Of a stretch of DNA of 64,000 nucleotides, positions 19,676-28,676 are shown piece after piece. This stretch comes from an uncultured Clostridia bacterium. Its GTDB lineage: Bacteria > Bacillota > Clostridia > TANB77 > CAG-508. The translations under genes and the position numbers were made by a program. The stretch lies in the NCBI GenBank assembly GCA_948485625.1, contig CAOMRW010000002.1, positions 1-64,000 on the forward strand, written 5' to 3'. The notes below the pieces were generated by a model that was not told where the DNA came from, did no database searches, and saw only the letters and a list, made by a program, of their open reading frames with translations. Every line of letters begins with the position of its first letter. The first letter of the stretch is position 1.

Positions 19676-20707
19676 CTATTTTCTTCTTCTTGAATTAATA
19701 AGTACTGTCTTCAATCTCTCTAAATCCTCCAAAGTTTTTCCTGTACCTCTTACAACGCAATCTAATGGTTCATCAGAAATATAAACTGGCATTCCTGTTT
19801 CAATACTTAATAATTTATCTAAATTTTGTATCAATGCACCACCACCTGCAAGTACAATTCCTTTTTCCATAATATCTGAAGCAAGCTCTGGTGGTGTTTT
19901 TTCAAGAGTGCTCTTTACAATATCTACTATTTTAGAAATTGATTCTCTCATAGCTTCTTCAACTTGAGTAGATGTTATTTTTTCATTTCTAGGTAACCCA
20001 TTTGTTAAATCTCTTCCTCTTATTTCCATTGACATTGCAGTCATAAGTGGCATTGCACATCCAATTTGCATTTTTATTTGTTCTGCTGTTGTTTCTCCAA
20101 TTGCTAAATTCATTTCTCTTTTTATATAATTTACAATATCTTCATCAAGTTCATCTCCAGCAATTCTTAAAGAATGGCTAATTACAACTCCCCCTAATGA
20201 AATGACTGCAACCTCTGTTGTTCCTCCACCAATATCAACTATAATATTTCCACTTGGTTCGGCAACATCTAATGCTGCTCCTATTGCTGCTGCCATAGGT
20301 TCTTCAATTAAATAAACTTCTTTTGCACCAGCCTGAATAACAGATTCTTCAACTGCTCTTTCTTCAACTTCAGTAATTCCAGATGGAACTCCAACTACAA
20401 CTCTAGGTCTTCCAATATTATATCTTTTTTCTACCTTTTCAATAATATTTTTAAGCATTAATTGAGTAGCTGTAAAATCTGCAATAACACCATCTTTTAA
20501 TGGTCTTACTGCTTTTATTTGTTCTGGTGTTCTACCAAGCATTTCTTTTGCTTCATTTCCAGTAGATAATATATTTCCTGTTCTTCTATCAATTGCAACA
20601 ACAGAAGGCTCTTTTAAAATTATTCCTTTCCCCTTTAATGTTACTAAAATATTAGCTGTTCCTAAGTCAATTCCAATATCTTTTGAACCAAATGTAAAAA
20701 ATTTCAT
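19676..20707 (-). CDS. mreB: Rod shape-determining protein MreB
   Basis: Bacterial actin that organises lateral wall synthesis. The actin-fold nucleotide motifs are plain: DIGIDLGTANILV near the start, VDIGGGTTEVAVISLGG in the middle and GIVLAGGGALIQNLD near the C-terminus. About 343 residues. Two ATG codons are nine bases apart; the downstream one at 20707 (MKFFTFGSKD) has better spacing from AAAGGA, the upstream one is at 20716. It is the second gene of the radC-mreBCD-pbp2-minC cluster, 34 bases after radC. Confidence 0.97.
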   Translation of the reverse strand: MKFFTFGSKDIGIDLGTANILVTLKGKGIILKEPSVVAIDRRTGNILSTGNEAKEMLGRTPEQIKAVRPLKDGVIADFTATQLMLKNIIEKVEKRYNIGRPRVVVGVPSGITEVEERAVEESVIQAGAKEVYLIEEPMAAAIGAALDVAEPSGNIIVDIGGGTTEVAVISLGGVVISHSLRIAGDELDEDIVNYIKREMNLAIGETTAEQIKMQIGCAMPLMTAMSMEIRGRDLTNGLPRNEKITSTQVEEAMRESISKIVDIVKSTLEKTPPELASDIMEKGIVLAGGGALIQNLDKLLSIETGMPVYISDEPLDCVVRGTGKTLEDLERLKTVLINSRRRK

Positions 20708-20740
20708 ATATTTCATATCCTTTCTTAAAATAACATTATT

Positions 20741-21466
20741 CTATTTAGTAGTCTTCTTCAGTTTTTCTACTAATTTCTTTGTCTCTTCAAAAACACTTTT
20801 ATATGCATTATTACCAATTACTATATGGTCTAATAATTGTATATCAAATAACATGGCAGCATTATAAATTTTATCTGTTGCTCTAATGTCTCCTTGACTA
20901 GGCGTTGGGTCACCTGTTGGATGATTATGAACTAATATCATTTTAGGAGCTTCTATTTTTAAAGCTTCATATATAATTTCCTTAATACTTACATTTGCAA
21001 AATTAGTTCCACCTTTTGCAATATCAATATTGTTTAATATTTCATTTTTGTTATTTAATAAAAATAATTTAACATATTCTCTTTTTTCAAACCTCATTTC
21101 CTCCATCACTAAGTTTGCCATAATATCTGTATTTTTTACCTTTATCTTTTTATAATTAGATGGCTTAGACATTCTAATAGCTAATTCACAAACAGCCTTT
21201 AATTGTATTGCTTTAACTCGTCCAATTCCTTTTATCTGTGTAAACTCTTGCAAACTCATAGATTTTAAAAAATTCAAATCTCCCATTTGAGGATCATAAC
21301 TTAAATTTAAAATTCTTTGTGCTATCTGCACTGAGGTTTCATCTTTGGTTCCAGATTTTATTATTATAGCTAATAATTCTGCATTTGATAAATTTTTCTC
21401 TCCATATAACTCTAATTTTTCATATGGTCTTTCTGTTTCAGGTAATTCTTTTATTTTTAATGACAA
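20741..21466 (-). CDS. radC: RadC family JAB-domain protein
   Basis: A 241-residue protein with an N-terminal helix-hairpin-helix region (NAELLAIIIKSGTK, IKGIGRVKAIQLKA) and a C-terminal JAB/MPN domain with the metal motif HNHPTGDPTPSQGD near residue 180. The family is called DNA repair protein RadC for historical reasons; the actual biochemical role is unsettled. It begins with TTG after AAAGGAAG. Its place just upstream of mreB is typical of Firmicutes. Confidence 0.92.
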   Translation of the reverse strand: MSLKIKELPETERPYEKLELYGEKNLSNAELLAIIIKSGTKDETSVQIAQRILNLSYDPQMGDLNFLKSMSLQEFTQIKGIGRVKAIQLKAVCELAIRMSKPSNYKKIKVKNTDIMANLVMEEMRFEKREYVKLFLLNNKNEILNNIDIAKGGTNFANVSIKEIIYEALKIEAPKMILVHNHPTGDPTPSQGDIRATDKIYNAAMLFDIQLLDHIVIGNNAYKSVFEETKKLVEKLKKTTK

Positions 21467-21516
21467 ATTAAAACTTCCTTTCTTTACAATAGTTTTATAT
21501 TTGTCCCACTTTTTTA

Positions 21517-21774
21517 TTACACTTTTCTATATATAAATACAGATAGTATCATACCAATAATACTTGCAACATTTATTCTTATCATTAGTCCAAATGTTAA
21601 TTTTAATACATTCAAATCTAATATTAATGGATTTTCTAATCCAAATGCTTGCTCATATGATAACCACCAAAGCCATGGTACTCCTGATGCTAACTTTCCA
21701 AGTAGTCCCCCTACTACTAAACCTGCTAATAAAAATACTAACAATACCCATATATTTTTTTCTCTTGTTGCCAT
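21517..21774 (-). CDS. DUF4321 family small membrane protein
   Basis: An 85-residue protein with two hydrophobic helices: WVLLVFLLAGLVVGGLLGKL near the start and RINVASIIGMILSVFIY at the end. The arrangement and the GLLG turn match DUF4321, a small family often found near radC/mreB in Clostridia. The ATG at 21774 follows GGAGGTATAAAA; an upstream in-frame start would add an unlikely basic tail. No function is known. It lies 50 bases upstream of radC on the same strand and may lead the operon. Confidence 0.8.
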   Translation of the reverse strand: MATREKNIWVLLVFLLAGLVVGGLLGKLASGVPWLWWLSYEQAFGLENPLILDLNVLKLTFGLMIRINVASIIGMILSVFIYRKV

Positions 21775-21889
21775 TTTTATACCTCCATTTTTTCTTTCGT
21801 CCTTACGGATAATACCTTTTCTAATATACTGTATTATATATTGATTTACGTTTTTTTTCAAGTAATTTATATAAATTTAAGAAAAATGA

Positions 21890-21918
21890 TTTACATTCTT
21901 TATAATCCATTATATAAT
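21890..21918 (+). promoter_or_regulatory. Promoter of the kinase-CYTH gene
   Basis: TTTACA (21890-21895), a 17-base spacer and a perfect TATAAT (21913-21918), about 50 bases before the ATG at 21969. Confidence 0.7.
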
Positions 21919-21968
21919 TCGTTTACGCAACTTTATTAACCTTTTCTATTATTTTAGGAGGTAATCAC

Positions 21969-23072
21969 ATGAAAAAACAGGTTTGGAATTTTGTTCTCAC
22001 TGGAGGCCCTTGTGCAGGAAAAACAACTGGTCTTTCTACTATGGAACAAGAACTACAAAATCGGGGATATTATGTATTAATTGTCCCTGAAACAGCAACA
22101 GAATTAATTTCAACTGGTATTCGTCCTTTTAATAATTCTTTAGATTTATTACCTTTTCAATATGTAGTATTTGAAAAACAAATTCATAAAGAAGAATTAT
22201 ACAGAAAAGTAGCACAAATGATACCAGCTGAAAAAGTTATTATTATCCATGATCGTGGTATAATTGATAACAAAAGCTATATAACAAATAAACAATTTCA
22301 AGAAATTCTATCTCACTTTTCCTTTAATGAAGTAGAAGCACGAGATAGATATGATGCTGTATTTCATCTTGTAACAGCTGCAAATGGAGCTGAAGAATTC
22401 TATACTTTAGCAAATAATGTTTCTCGAACAGAAACACCAGAAGAAGCACGGAAACTAGATGAACTAGGAATTTCAAATTGGACTGGACACCCACATTTTA
22501 GAATTATTAATAACAGTACAGATTTTGAAAGGAAGATGGAAAGATTAATGTGTGAAGTATATTCAGCTCTTGGAGATCCTACACCTATTGAAATTGAAAG
22601 AAAATACCTTATTAAAAAACCTGACATCAATACACTTGCAAAATACGTCTCTATTACTGTTATTGATATCGTTCAAACATATCTCAAGTCAACGGGAAAT
22701 ATCGAACGACGTGTACGTCAGAGAGGTCAAAATGGTAACTTTTCATATTATTTAACAGAAAAACGTGAAATTGATTCATTAAAACGTGCTGAATCAGAAA
22801 GAAAAGTTTCTGAAAAAGATTATATTCATTATCTTTCAGAAATAGATACAACTCTTCATCCAATCATAAAAAAACGAATCTGCTTTGCATACAAATCGCA
22901 ATATTTCGAATTGGATGTTTTCGATTTTTCCAAAGATTTAGCTTTGATGGAAATTGAGCTAACTAATGTAAACTCTTCTGTTGAATTACCTAACTTTATT
23001 GATATTATTAAAGAAGTTACAGATGACCCAAAATATCGTAACCATCAAATTGCTAAAACACAAACCTTGTAA
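21969..23072 (+). CDS. AAA/nucleotide kinase fused to a CYTH triphosphate tunnel domain
   Basis: A 367-residue two-domain protein. Residues 1-195 are a P-loop kinase-like domain with Walker A GGPCAGKTT (about 12-20) and IIIHDRGIIDNKSY, a DxG-type catalytic loop. Residues 205 onward start with IEIERKYLI, the ExExK signature of CYTH enzymes, which hydrolyse or bind tripolyphosphate-type substrates; REIDSLKRAESERKV and ELDVFDFSKDLALMEIEL are further CYTH strands. The substrate is unknown. Similar kinase-CYTH fusions are known in bacteria and, in related form, in plant TTM proteins. The gene uses CGT, CGA and CGG for Arg while its neighbours use AGA, which suggests recent transfer. AGGAGG precedes the ATG, and its promoter is visible. 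Confidence 0.85.
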   Translation: MKKQVWNFVLTGGPCAGKTTGLSTMEQELQNRGYYVLIVPETATELISTGIRPFNNSLDLLPFQYVVFEKQIHKEELYRKVAQMIPAEKVIIIHDRGIIDNKSYITNKQFQEILSHFSFNEVEARDRYDAVFHLVTAANGAEEFYTLANNVSRTETPEEARKLDELGISNWTGHPHFRIINNSTDFERKMERLMCEVYSALGDPTPIEIERKYLIKKPDINTLAKYVSITVIDIVQTYLKSTGNIERRVRQRGQNGNFSYYLTEKREIDSLKRAESERKVSEKDYIHYLSEIDTTLHPIIKKRICFAYKSQYFELDVFDFSKDLALMEIELTNVNSSVELPNFIDIIKEVTDDPKYRNHQIAKTQTL

Positions 23073-23116
23073 TTAATAATAATGTTGTATTAGAATATTA
23101 TTATCTGCAAAGAAAG

Positions 23117-23220
23117 CTGTAAAAAATCTGTGGTGATTGGAGATGATGATTTTTGGAGCCAAGACCTGGCCTAAAAAACACTACTCCAATCACTACAAAC
23201 TTTTTTACAGACTTTTTTAT
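23117..23220. repeat. Large structured element E3, copy 1
   Basis: A long imperfect hairpin: CTGTAAAAAA..TGTGGTGATTGGAG pairs with CTCCAATCACTACA..TTTTTTACAG, with AAGACCTGGCCT near the tip and ACTTTTTTAT after it. The same start, centre and end words recur at 46226-46337. It may terminate the kinase-CYTH gene on the plus strand but is far larger than needed for that. Confidence 0.65.
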
Positions 23221-23318
23221 TTTTTATATTTAATTTAGAATTTAATTACCAAAAATTACTCCTTTAAATATAATAATAATAGTAGTATAATATAATTAAT
23301 GATACTGGAGGTAATCTA

Positions 23319-23948
23319 ATGAAAATTGAAAAATTAACAGAAAATAAAATTAGAATAATACTAAAACAAGAAGACTTTAAAAATAAGTCAATAGATTTAA
23401 AAAAATTTATTCTAACAGAACCTGAAACTCAAAGTTTATTTTTAGAAATATTAAATAAAGCAAAAAAAGAAGTTGACTTTGACACAGATGGTCACAAATT
23501 ATTAATAGAAGCTTATTTTCAAAATAGTGATGTATTCATATTTACAATAACAAAATATACTGAATCTAATACAACTCTAAAAAACAATACAAAAAAACTT
23601 TTATCAATAAGAAAAAAAGTTTCAACTCTACATAGCCCCTGTCATATTTATCAATTTGATAATTTTGAAAACTTTTGTGATTATTGCAATTATATACATA
23701 AAAAAAGCACAATTAACTTAAAAACTATATTCAAATCATGTATTTTGTATCTATACAATAATACATACTATTTAGTATTTGATGGAATAAACATATCTCA
23801 TAAATCATTAGCTCTATTCCATTCATCTTTATTAGAATTTTCTACTTGTTTTAACTGTACGAAAAATTTCAAGTTTAAATTAAAAGAACATGGAAAAATA
23901 ATTATAAAAAATAACGCCATAAATACAGGAATCAAATATTTTGCATAA
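23319..23948 (+). CDS. mecA: Adaptor protein MecA
   Basis: Adaptor that hands substrates such as ComK-type regulators to the ClpC-ClpP protease. The N-terminal domain MKIEKLTENKIRIILKQEDF is characteristic, as is LTEPETQSLFLEILNKAKKE; the C-terminal ClpC-binding domain contains FDNFENFCDYCNYI and STLYLYNN-like strands. The length of 209 fits. A good GGAGG lies before the ATG. It is transcribed alone, ending at the hairpin at 23984-24012, which it shares with the opposite gene. Confidence 0.9.
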   Translation: MKIEKLTENKIRIILKQEDFKNKSIDLKKFILTEPETQSLFLEILNKAKKEVDFDTDGHKLLIEAYFQNSDVFIFTITKYTESNTTLKNNTKKLLSIRKKVSTLHSPCHIYQFDNFENFCDYCNYIHKKSTINLKTIFKSCILYLYNNTYYLVFDGINISHKSLALFHSSLLEFSTCFNCTKNFKFKLKEHGKIIIKNNAINTGIKYFA

Positions 23949-23983
23949 TAAAATTATAAAATTCCCTTATATAAAAGTAAACA

Positions 23984-24012
23984 ATCCACAATTTAAAACT
24001 AAATTGTGGATT
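23984..24012. terminator. Bidirectional terminator of mecA and the M23 peptidase gene
   Basis: AATCCACAATTT pairs with AAATTGTGGATT around a short loop, followed by ATTTTAATTATT on the plus strand. Confidence 0.7.
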
Positions 24013-24054
24013 ATTTTAATTATTAAAATATATACTAATTTTATATTACAATAT

Positions 24055-25062
24055 TTAGTACAAATAATTTTGTGGATTATAAGCCACTCCATTAACTCTA
24101 ATCTCAAAATGCAAATGAGGACCTGTTGAATTACCAGTAGAACCCACAGCTGCTATAGTTTGTCCTTGTGATATAGTTTCACCAGTTGAAGCATATAATG
24201 CATTACAATGTCCATAATATGTCTGTACTCCATTACTATGTGTTATTACAATCAATTTTCCATAAGAACCTTTCCAACCTGAAAATGTAACTGTTCCTGC
24301 TGCAGCAGCTTTCACTGGTGTTCCTGTTGAAGTTGCAATATCTAACCCTGTATGAGCTGAACTTCTTATACTACTTCTTGACCCAAATCTAGAAGAAATT
24401 ATTCCTGATACAGGTTTTATTAAAGAAACCCCTAAACTTACTTTATTGCTAGAAATATTTGTAGCAGTATTTACTGTTCCTGAAGAAGTTTTACTACTAC
24501 TTTTTTTATTTGAAGCAACAACTACCTTTTTAGGTTCAACATATAACTTAGAAACAGCATCATCTGTTGAAGTCATTTCCTTTAATTCTGTTTCATACTT
24601 TTCAGCAATAGTTATATTCTCCATATTAGAACTTTTCTTTTCTTTTAATTTATTAACAATACTCTCTGCCTCTGTAAAATTAGGAACATATATCTTCTCT
24701 TCTTGATTTTCTAAAATTGCATAATATCTATAATATGTAGTTCCATCAGATTTTATTGTATCAAAAATTTTATTGTCATCAGAATCAACATCTTTTTTTA
24801 ATAAACAAATATTATATTCTGGTAAACTATCAACTTGCACAAAAGCAGTATTGTCACTTTCACCATTTTCAATATAATCATTTATTTGTGATTGTAATTT
24901 ACTCTTATTATCAGTATACCCAACCATCTCACCATCAATACTCACACTATAACTTACTTTATAAAAAGAAGCAATAAAACTTATTACAATCAATAATGAT
25001 ATAGAAATCAATATTATTAATTTTATTGACCTCCTTGTATGTATTAATACTTTTTTTAACAT
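24055..25062 (-). CDS. Membrane-anchored M23 family peptidoglycan endopeptidase
   Basis: A 335-residue protein with an N-terminal membrane helix (about residues 14-34), an ectodomain (about 45-200) and a Ser/Thr-rich linker. The C-terminal lysostaphin-type zinc peptidase domain has HTGLDIATSTGTPV near residue 236, GVQTYYGHC, and GPHLHFEIRVNG near 316, giving the His-Asp-His zinc site and catalytic His. Such enzymes cut peptide cross-bridges; a spoIIQ-like or general wall-remodelling role is possible but not decided by sequence. GGAG precedes the ATG. It is monocistronic and convergent with mecA. Confidence 0.88.
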   Translation of the reverse strand: MLKKVLIHTRRSIKLIILISISLLIVISFIASFYKVSYSVSIDGEMVGYTDNKSKLQSQINDYIENGESDNTAFVQVDSLPEYNICLLKKDVDSDDNKIFDTIKSDGTTYYRYYAILENQEEKIYVPNFTEAESIVNKLKEKKSSNMENITIAEKYETELKEMTSTDDAVSKLYVEPKKVVVASNKKSSSKTSSGTVNTATNISSNKVSLGVSLIKPVSGIISSRFGSRSSIRSSAHTGLDIATSTGTPVKAAAAGTVTFSGWKGSYGKLIVITHSNGVQTYYGHCNALYASTGETISQGQTIAAVGSTGNSTGPHLHFEIRVNGVAYNPQNYLY

Positions 25063-25203
25063 TACAAATTCTCCTTATAATATTATAAAAATATATTATA
25101 CTTTTTTTTAAAATTTTGCAAGAGGATGTACATTAATTTTCCGTAAGTTTTTTTATCTTTCTTCTATTAATCTCCTATTTATTAATTTTTTCTTTCAATT
25201 TCA

Positions 25204-25245
25204 AAATTTGCCAAAAGGAATCTAAATATTCCTTTTGGCAAATTT
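25204..25245 (-). terminator. Terminator of the CotF-like gene pair
   Basis: A perfect 18-base-pair stem (25204-25221 with 25228-25245) with a six-base loop directly after the stop at 25248. Confidence 0.8.
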
Positions 25246-25247
25246 AA

Positions 25248-25493
25248 TTATTGTTGTAATTCAGTTTTAACAGTTTCAACTTCAGTTGTAGTAGCTTTTT
25301 GAGCTGGCTTATAATACCCTTTGCTTTGAGCAATTTTAAAAAGCTCAAATTGAAAACTTTCATCACTATTTCTTATTTGTTGAAAAGTTTGTCTTAAATT
25401 CATATTCTCAGATTCTGATATAGCTGTTTGATATGCTGTCAAATCTGATTTTACCCCAGACAAAATATCATTTACCATAGTTTTCTCATCCAT
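25248..25493 (-). CDS. Coat F-like spore coat protein
   Basis: An 81-residue mostly helical protein. MVNDILSGVKSDLTAYQTAISESEN and FQQIRNSDESFQFELFKIAQSKGYYKP match the CotF/ferritin-like helical pattern, ending in the GYY-P motif common to this family. It probably sits in the outer spore layers. A TTEVETVKTELQQ tail follows. The start has TTAGGAGGAAG upstream. It follows a sister gene by 17 bases, and the two probably form one late sporulation operon. Confidence 0.8.
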   Translation of the reverse strand: MDEKTMVNDILSGVKSDLTAYQTAISESENMNLRQTFQQIRNSDESFQFELFKIAQSKGYYKPAQKATTTEVETVKTELQQ

Positions 25494-25510
25494 TATTTAC
25501 TTCCTCCTAA

Positions 25511-25699
25511 TTAATTATTTAAAAACGACATTAATTTTTGTTTAGTATTTAAACTATCTTGAGCAGCCTTTGTAAATATCTGTTTAATTTGAGGATCAAC
25601 TGCTTGAGCTGAATAAGTATTTAATTTTTGATATACTGTGTCATGTGCTCCTATTAAATGTCTTAAATGTTGTAATTCTAACTGATTTAAATCTGCCAT
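25511..25699 (-). CDS. Small CotF-like spore coat protein
   Basis: A 62-residue helical protein, MADLNQLELQHLRHLIGAHD followed by TYSAQAVDPQIKQIFTKAAQDSLNTKQKLMSFL. It resembles one half of a CotF-type four-helix unit, with the HLRHLIG motif frequent in this family. The ATG at 25699 is preferred because AAAGGAAGG lies just upstream; earlier in-frame codons only add a basic tail. It leads the two-gene coat operon. Confidence 0.75.
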   Translation of the reverse strand: MADLNQLELQHLRHLIGAHDTVYQKLNTYSAQAVDPQIKQIFTKAAQDSLNTKQKLMSFLNN

Positions 25700-25729
25700 T
25701 TTTTTCCTTCCTTTCCTTTCAATCATCAC

Positions 25730-25986
25730 AAAATAAAAACTTTCAATTTTTATTTTGCAAATCTCTACGCTTCACTTCATTCATCGTCATACAAAAAATT
25801 TTCTAGTTTTCTATATATTAAATGTATTTACTCTTTCTAACTAGTTATTAGTAACATTCTTTAATTTTTAATCTGACAAATCTTATGAGTTATTCTCTAT
25901 TTAATATTTACACTTTTCTATTTTTTATACATCATTAAATATAATTTAAATTTCATTTTTTCAAAAATATGATTAATATACATGAC
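25730..25986. other. AT-rich intergenic region upstream of the coat genes
   Basis: About 260 bases with no ORF or strong hairpin. It should contain the promoter for the leftward coat genes; I could not pick a sigma factor motif with confidence. Confidence 0.35.
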
Positions 25987-26014
25987 AAAAAAAGCGACAA
26001 TTTGTCGCTTTTTT
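25987..26014 (-). terminator. Terminator of pcrA
   Basis: A nearly perfect palindrome with a GCGACAA core, flanked by runs of A and T of six or more; it lies 30 bases after the pcrA stop. Confidence 0.8.
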
Positions 26015-26044
26015 ATATCCTTTGAAAGTCATATAGTAAACTCG

Positions 26045-28360
26045 TTATATAATCTCTAAATTAGCAAACTTAGCCATTAATCTTTTATGTCCAACCTTAT
26101 CAAAATTAATATCAACTTTTAAGTCATCTCCCTCAGGCTCTACATTACTAATAGTACCCTCACCGAACTTCTTATGGAATACTCTAACACCTGAATCATA
26201 TTTAGATAAATCTACATTACTTCCCAAAGATTTCTTGTTCAAATTATTTAAGAAACTCTCTGCTGTTCTAAACATAAATCCATTACTATTTGAATTTGAA
26301 GATGCTGCGCTCATTGCTGGCTCTTTACTATCAATTTTATATGTCTTAATATTTCCATTATCTTTACTACCATATGTCCAACTATATTTTGAATCTCCGA
26401 AAATCCTATTAGACTCTTGCTTTTCTCCTAATGCTTCATCATAACCATCTAACAATTCACATGGAATTTCCTTTAAAAATCTAGAAACTTGATTACAACT
26501 TGTAGAACCAAAAATTGTCCTTTGCTTACTACATGTTAAAAATAAATTCTCTTTTGCTCTTGTAATTCCAACATAGCATAATCTTCTTTCTTCTTCTAGC
26601 TCTTTTGGTTCAGAAATTGATTTATACCCTGGAAAAATTCCCTCTTCCATTCCAACTAAAAATACAACTGGGAATTCCAAGCCTTTTGCACTATGTAACG
26701 TCATAAGAGTAACTGTATCTTCAGTTTCCTCCAAATTATCAATATCACTAGATAATGTTATTCCCTCTAAGAAATCACTTAACTTGTTATCAGCAGATTC
26801 CTCCTCAAATTCTATAGCAACAGTTAAAAATTCATCTAAATTCTCTATTCTATTTTCTGCTTCTATAGTATTTTCATTTTCTAAAGCTTTTGTATATCCT
26901 GATTTTTTAAGAGTTTCTTTAATTAATTCAGAAATTTGCATATCATCTTTCTTTGCTCGTAACTCTTCTATAGCATTTATAAATTCTCTTGAATTCATAA
27001 ATACTCTATTTAAACCATATTGGTCTGCATGTTCTATAATTTCATACATAGAAATACCACTAGTATTTGAAATCTCTTCAATTTTATCTAAACTCGTTTT
27101 TCCAATTCCTCTTTTAGGTTCATTTATTACTCTTTTTAAACTTAAATTATCTGATGGATTTTGTATCAATCTTAAATATGAAATAATATCTTTAATTTCT
27201 TTTCTTTCATAGAATTTAAGACCACCTATAATTTTATAAGCAATATTTTCTCTCCTTAAAATATCTTCTATAGCTCTTGATTGTGTATTCATTCTATAAA
27301 GAATAGCAAAATCTGAATACTTATAATATTCTTCTCTTCTTAAATGTTCAATTTGTTCAGCAATATATGTTCCCTCATCATATTCATTACCTGCAGAATA
27401 TACTTTTGGTAAATTCCCAACATCATTTTGTGTCCATAATTCTTTTTTATATGTAACTTCATTATTTTTTATTACGGAATTGGCAGCTTTTAGTATATTT
27501 CCTGTACATCTATAATTTTGCTCCAATTTAATTATTTTAGTTCCTGGAAAATCTCTTTCAAAATTTAAGATATTTGAGATATCTGCCCCTCTAAAACTAT
27601 AAATTCCTTGGTCATTATCACCAACAACAGTTATATTTCCATTTTTAGAAGCAAGCATTGTAACTAATGTAAATTGTGCTTTATTAGTATCTTGATACTC
27701 ATCAACTAAAACATATTTAAATTTATCTGAATAATAGTCTAATACATCTGGATTCTCCATTAAAATTTTAATTGTATAATTTATAATATCATCAAAATCT
27801 ATAGCATTATTTTCTTTCAATCTTTTTTGATACAACTCATAAACTAATGCAATTTTCTCTTTTCTAAAATCACCATTCGCTCTAACAGCATATTGTTCAG
27901 GCTCTAGCATTTCATTTTTTGCATTACTTATTTCTGATAAAACAGATCTATCTGTAAACATTTTATCATCTAATCCAATACTTTTTATACAAGCCTTTAT
28001 TAATGTTCTTTGGTCAGATGTATCAAATATTATAAAAGAAGAATCAAATCCTATTCTGTCTATAAATCTTCTTAAAATACGTACACATATTGAATGGAAA
28101 GTTCCCATCCATATATCTTTAGCAACATCTCCTACTAAATTTGCAATTCTCTCTTTCATTTCATTTGCAGCCTTATTTGTAAATGTTATTGCTAATATAT
28201 TCCAAGGCAATACTCCTTTTTCTCCTATTAAATAAGCAATTTTATGTGTTAATACTTTTGTTTTTCCACTTCCTGCTCCAGCAATTACTAAACATGGCCC
28301 TTCTGTATTTACTACAGCCTCATATTGTTTATCATTTAATCCATTTAATAAATCTTGCAT
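26045..28360 (-). CDS. pcrA: ATP-dependent DNA helicase PcrA/UvrD
   Basis: Superfamily 1A 3'-5' helicase for repair and rolling-circle replication. Motif I GAGSGKTKVLT is near residue 29, motif II VLVDEYQDTN near 217, motif III GDNDQGIYSFRGAD, motif IV-VI EQNYRCTGNI, LMTLHSAKGLEFPVVFLVGMEEGIFP and YVGITRAKENLFLTCS. The C-terminal SDSGVRVFHKKFGEG-type tudor-like tail (DSGVRVFHKKFGEGTISNV) is the RNA-polymerase-binding end of PcrA. Length 771. It is monocistronic; GGAG precedes the ATG. Confidence 0.95.
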   Translation of the reverse strand: MQDLLNGLNDKQYEAVVNTEGPCLVIAGAGSGKTKVLTHKIAYLIGEKGVLPWNILAITFTNKAANEMKERIANLVGDVAKDIWMGTFHSICVRILRRFIDRIGFDSSFIIFDTSDQRTLIKACIKSIGLDDKMFTDRSVLSEISNAKNEMLEPEQYAVRANGDFRKEKIALVYELYQKRLKENNAIDFDDIINYTIKILMENPDVLDYYSDKFKYVLVDEYQDTNKAQFTLVTMLASKNGNITVVGDNDQGIYSFRGADISNILNFERDFPGTKIIKLEQNYRCTGNILKAANSVIKNNEVTYKKELWTQNDVGNLPKVYSAGNEYDEGTYIAEQIEHLRREEYYKYSDFAILYRMNTQSRAIEDILRRENIAYKIIGGLKFYERKEIKDIISYLRLIQNPSDNLSLKRVINEPKRGIGKTSLDKIEEISNTSGISMYEIIEHADQYGLNRVFMNSREFINAIEELRAKKDDMQISELIKETLKKSGYTKALENENTIEAENRIENLDEFLTVAIEFEEESADNKLSDFLEGITLSSDIDNLEETEDTVTLMTLHSAKGLEFPVVFLVGMEEGIFPGYKSISEPKELEEERRLCYVGITRAKENLFLTCSKQRTIFGSTSCNQVSRFLKEIPCELLDGYDEALGEKQESNRIFGDSKYSWTYGSKDNGNIKTYKIDSKEPAMSAASSNSNSNGFMFRTAESFLNNLNKKSLGSNVDLSKYDSGVRVFHKKFGEGTISNVEPEGDDLKVDINFDKVGHKRLMAKFANLEII

Positions 28361-28613
28361 CTTATTCTCCTATTCTATTTAACTTTTATTTTTTATACTA
28401 TAATAATTCAAAAATTTTCATTTTCCATTATATATTTTCAAACCATAAAAGTCAAGAAAACACAAAAACTTTTTCAAACATTTTTTCGTCATACATTATA
28501 ATTCAAAAGCAACCTAATATCTACTAATATAGAGTAGTTGAAATATCCCATAAAAATTAAAAAACTAATTTCACTCCACTCTCTTCTAATAACCAAAAAT
28601 CATCCATCATTAA
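28361..28613. other. Divergent region between pcrA and the 28677 gene
   Basis: Holds E4 repeat copy 2 (28526-28544) and AT-rich DNA; no ORF of note. Confidence 0.4.
28526..28544 (+). repeat. Dispersed repeat E4, copy 2
   Basis: AATATAGAGTAGTTGAAAT, identical over 19 bases to copies 3 and 4. Confidence 0.75.
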
Positions 28614-28642
28614 TTGACATAATGTTTTTTATATGATACAAT
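28614..28642 (+). promoter_or_regulatory. Promoter of the 28677 gene
   Basis: Perfect TTGACA (28614-28619), 17-base spacer, TACAAT (28637-28642), 35 bases before the start codon. Confidence 0.75.
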
Positions 28643-28676
28643 AATAAACATAAAAAATTAGAAAGGTGGTTTATAT

